From JAUWCW01 sp030609125 [NCBI: Candidatus Rokuibacteriota bacterium] (lineage in GTDB: Bacteria; JAUVQV01): a stretch of DNA of 7,243 nt. Location of the stretch: the NCBI GenBank assembly GCA_030609125.1, contig JAUWCW010000095.1, forward strand, positions 1 through 7,243, written 5' to 3'. Shown here piece by piece: positions 6,440 to 7,243 of the stretch. The position numbers and the translations under genes are program-made. Position 1 is the first letter of the stretch. Each line of letters begins with the position of its first letter. The notes beneath the pieces were generated by a model. The model worked only from the letters and a program-made list of their open reading frames with translations. It was not told the origin of the DNA and made no database searches.

Positions 6440-7243
6440 AGATCTTTGCGGTATATGCGGTAGGTGCGATACGGGTCGCCGCAGAGTCTCCGGGCAATCC
6501 GGTTCATGACCTCGTTGTTTTCGAGGACCCAGGAGAGCTCGCCGAAGGAGAAGCCGTTTTCCGGGCCCCGCCGGTAGATCTCGTCGATCATCACCATCTC
6601 CACGCCGAGGTGGCGGAACTTCTTCGCCACGCCCATGGTGAGCACCCGGAGGCGGTTGATTTTCTTCCTTCCCATGAGAAGGCGGAATATGCCGAAGGGC
6701 AGAAGGCGGCCGCCCATGTCCTTGAAAAGCAGGTTGTAGTCGGGAAGGGCCATGAAGAACCCCGCCGGCTCGTCTCTCACGAAGGCGAAGTAGACGAGCT
6801 CCGGGTTGACCAGCGGCTTGAGGTCGCCGGCGAGATAGTCGATCTGCCGATCGGTGAGGGGAACGAACCCCCAGTTCTTCTCCCACGCGTCATTGTAGAT
6901 TTTCTTGAGCAGCCCCAGCTCTTCGGTGAAGCGCTTGAGGTTCAGAGGCCGTATCGATATCTGCCGGGACTTGCGGATGCGCCCGCCCAGCTTCCGCACG
7001 AAGGCGGGCGCCTCCCCGGAGTAGGTCAGGTAATAGGCGTACACGTCCATGGCCTTCTCGAGGCCGCACCCCTGCAGGAGGGCGCCATAATAAGGGAAGT
7101 TGTAGGGCATCATGAGGAAGGGTGTCCCCTCGAACCCTTCCACCAGAACACCCACCTCATCGTTGGTGGTGAAATTCAGCGGCCCGATGACGGCGGTCAT
7201 CCCGCGCTCCCTCAGAAATCCCGCCGCGGCCTCGAGGAGGAGG
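6436..7243 (-). CDS. GNAT-type N-acyltransferase-like protein, YghO-like (5' end cut off)
   Basis: An ATG at 7200 would give 254 residues, but the frame is open to the window edge. The 14 codons before it (LLLEAAAGFLRERG) read as the natural continuation into MTAVIGPLNF, so the gene almost surely starts outside the window, with 268 residues visible. Numbered from that ATG, it shows GPLNFTTNDEVGVLVEGF (6-23) and a PYNFPYYG motif (32-39). After a linker comes a GNAT-like fold: FVRDEPAGFFMALPDYN (140-156), VLTMGVAKKFRHLGVEMVM (186-204, the acetyl-CoA-binding motif region), and ELSWVLENNEVM and YRTYRIYRK near the C-terminus. This layout matches large uncharacterised acyltransferase-like proteins such as YghO; that is recognition by pattern, not a database match. 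The acyl substrate is unknown. It is coupled to the SDR gene by an ATGA overlap. Confidence 0.7.
   Translation of the reverse strand, partial: LLLEAAAGFLRERGMTAVIGPLNFTTNDEVGVLVEGFEGTPFLMMPYNFPYYGALLQGCGLEKAMDVYAYYLTYSGEAPAFVRKLGGRIRKSRQISIRPLNLKRFTEELGLLKKIYNDAWEKNWGFVPLTDRQIDYLAGDLKPLVNPELVYFAFVRDEPAGFFMALPDYNLLFKDMGGRLLPFGIFRLLMGRKKINRLRVLTMGVAKKFRHLGVEMVMIDEIYRRGPENGFSFGELSWVLENNEVMNRIARRLCGDPYRTYRIYRKDL

Noticed and set aside
5777-6463. 228-codon plus-strand open frame opposite the SDR gene
   Set aside because: It is Gly/Arg/Asp-rich with no motif, and the minus strand carries intact SDR signatures throughout.
6440-6886. N-terminal extension of the SDR gene to 6886 on the minus strand
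   Set aside because: These ~149 residues are an out-of-frame reading of the GNAT-like gene. The Rossmann loop of an SDR belongs at the very N-terminus, which fits the ATG at 6439.
1-7243. Defence system, mobile element, CRISPR or phage content
   Set aside because: No transposase, integrase, nuclease or toxin motifs and no regularly spaced repeats or target-site duplications were seen; every long stretch is explained by ordinary chromosomal genes.

Overview
This window comes from a GC-rich Gram-negative bacterium. The evidence is an outer-membrane TolC-family channel protein and two secreted solute-binding proteins with Sec-type signal sequences. The gene content would suit a deltaproteobacterium (Desulfobacterota), but that placement is an impression from protein style, not something the sequence proves. 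There are no RNA genes, insertion sequences, CRISPR arrays or phage genes, and the DNA is almost entirely coding.

The left part is on the plus strand. It holds the 3' part of a PhnD-like periplasmic binding protein gene (3-797), then tyrS for tyrosyl-tRNA synthetase (896-2149). Next come a YejA-like family 5 peptide-binding protein (2213-4045) and, with no spacer at all, a TolC-family outer-membrane protein (4046-5461). The last two are surely co-transcribed. A possible sigma70-like promoter sits just before the yejA-like gene, but its position clashes with the ribosome binding site.

The right part is on the minus strand and converges on the first, with only 6 bp between the two stop codons. 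It holds a GNAT-type acyltransferase-like gene that runs off the right edge of the window (7243-6436). It is joined by an ATGA stop/start overlap to an NAD(P)-dependent extended short-chain dehydrogenase/epimerase gene (6439-5468).

The plus-strand genes mix housekeeping (tyrS) with cell-envelope transport. The unusual points are that a peptide-binding protein is joined to an outer-membrane channel rather than to the usual ABC permeases and ATPase, that no membrane-fusion adaptor is visible, and that one of the two periplasmic tips of the TolC-like protein is strikingly acidic. I found no clear evidence of a wholly new biological system. The oddest items are the orphan binding-protein/TolC pair and the GNAT-SDR pair.
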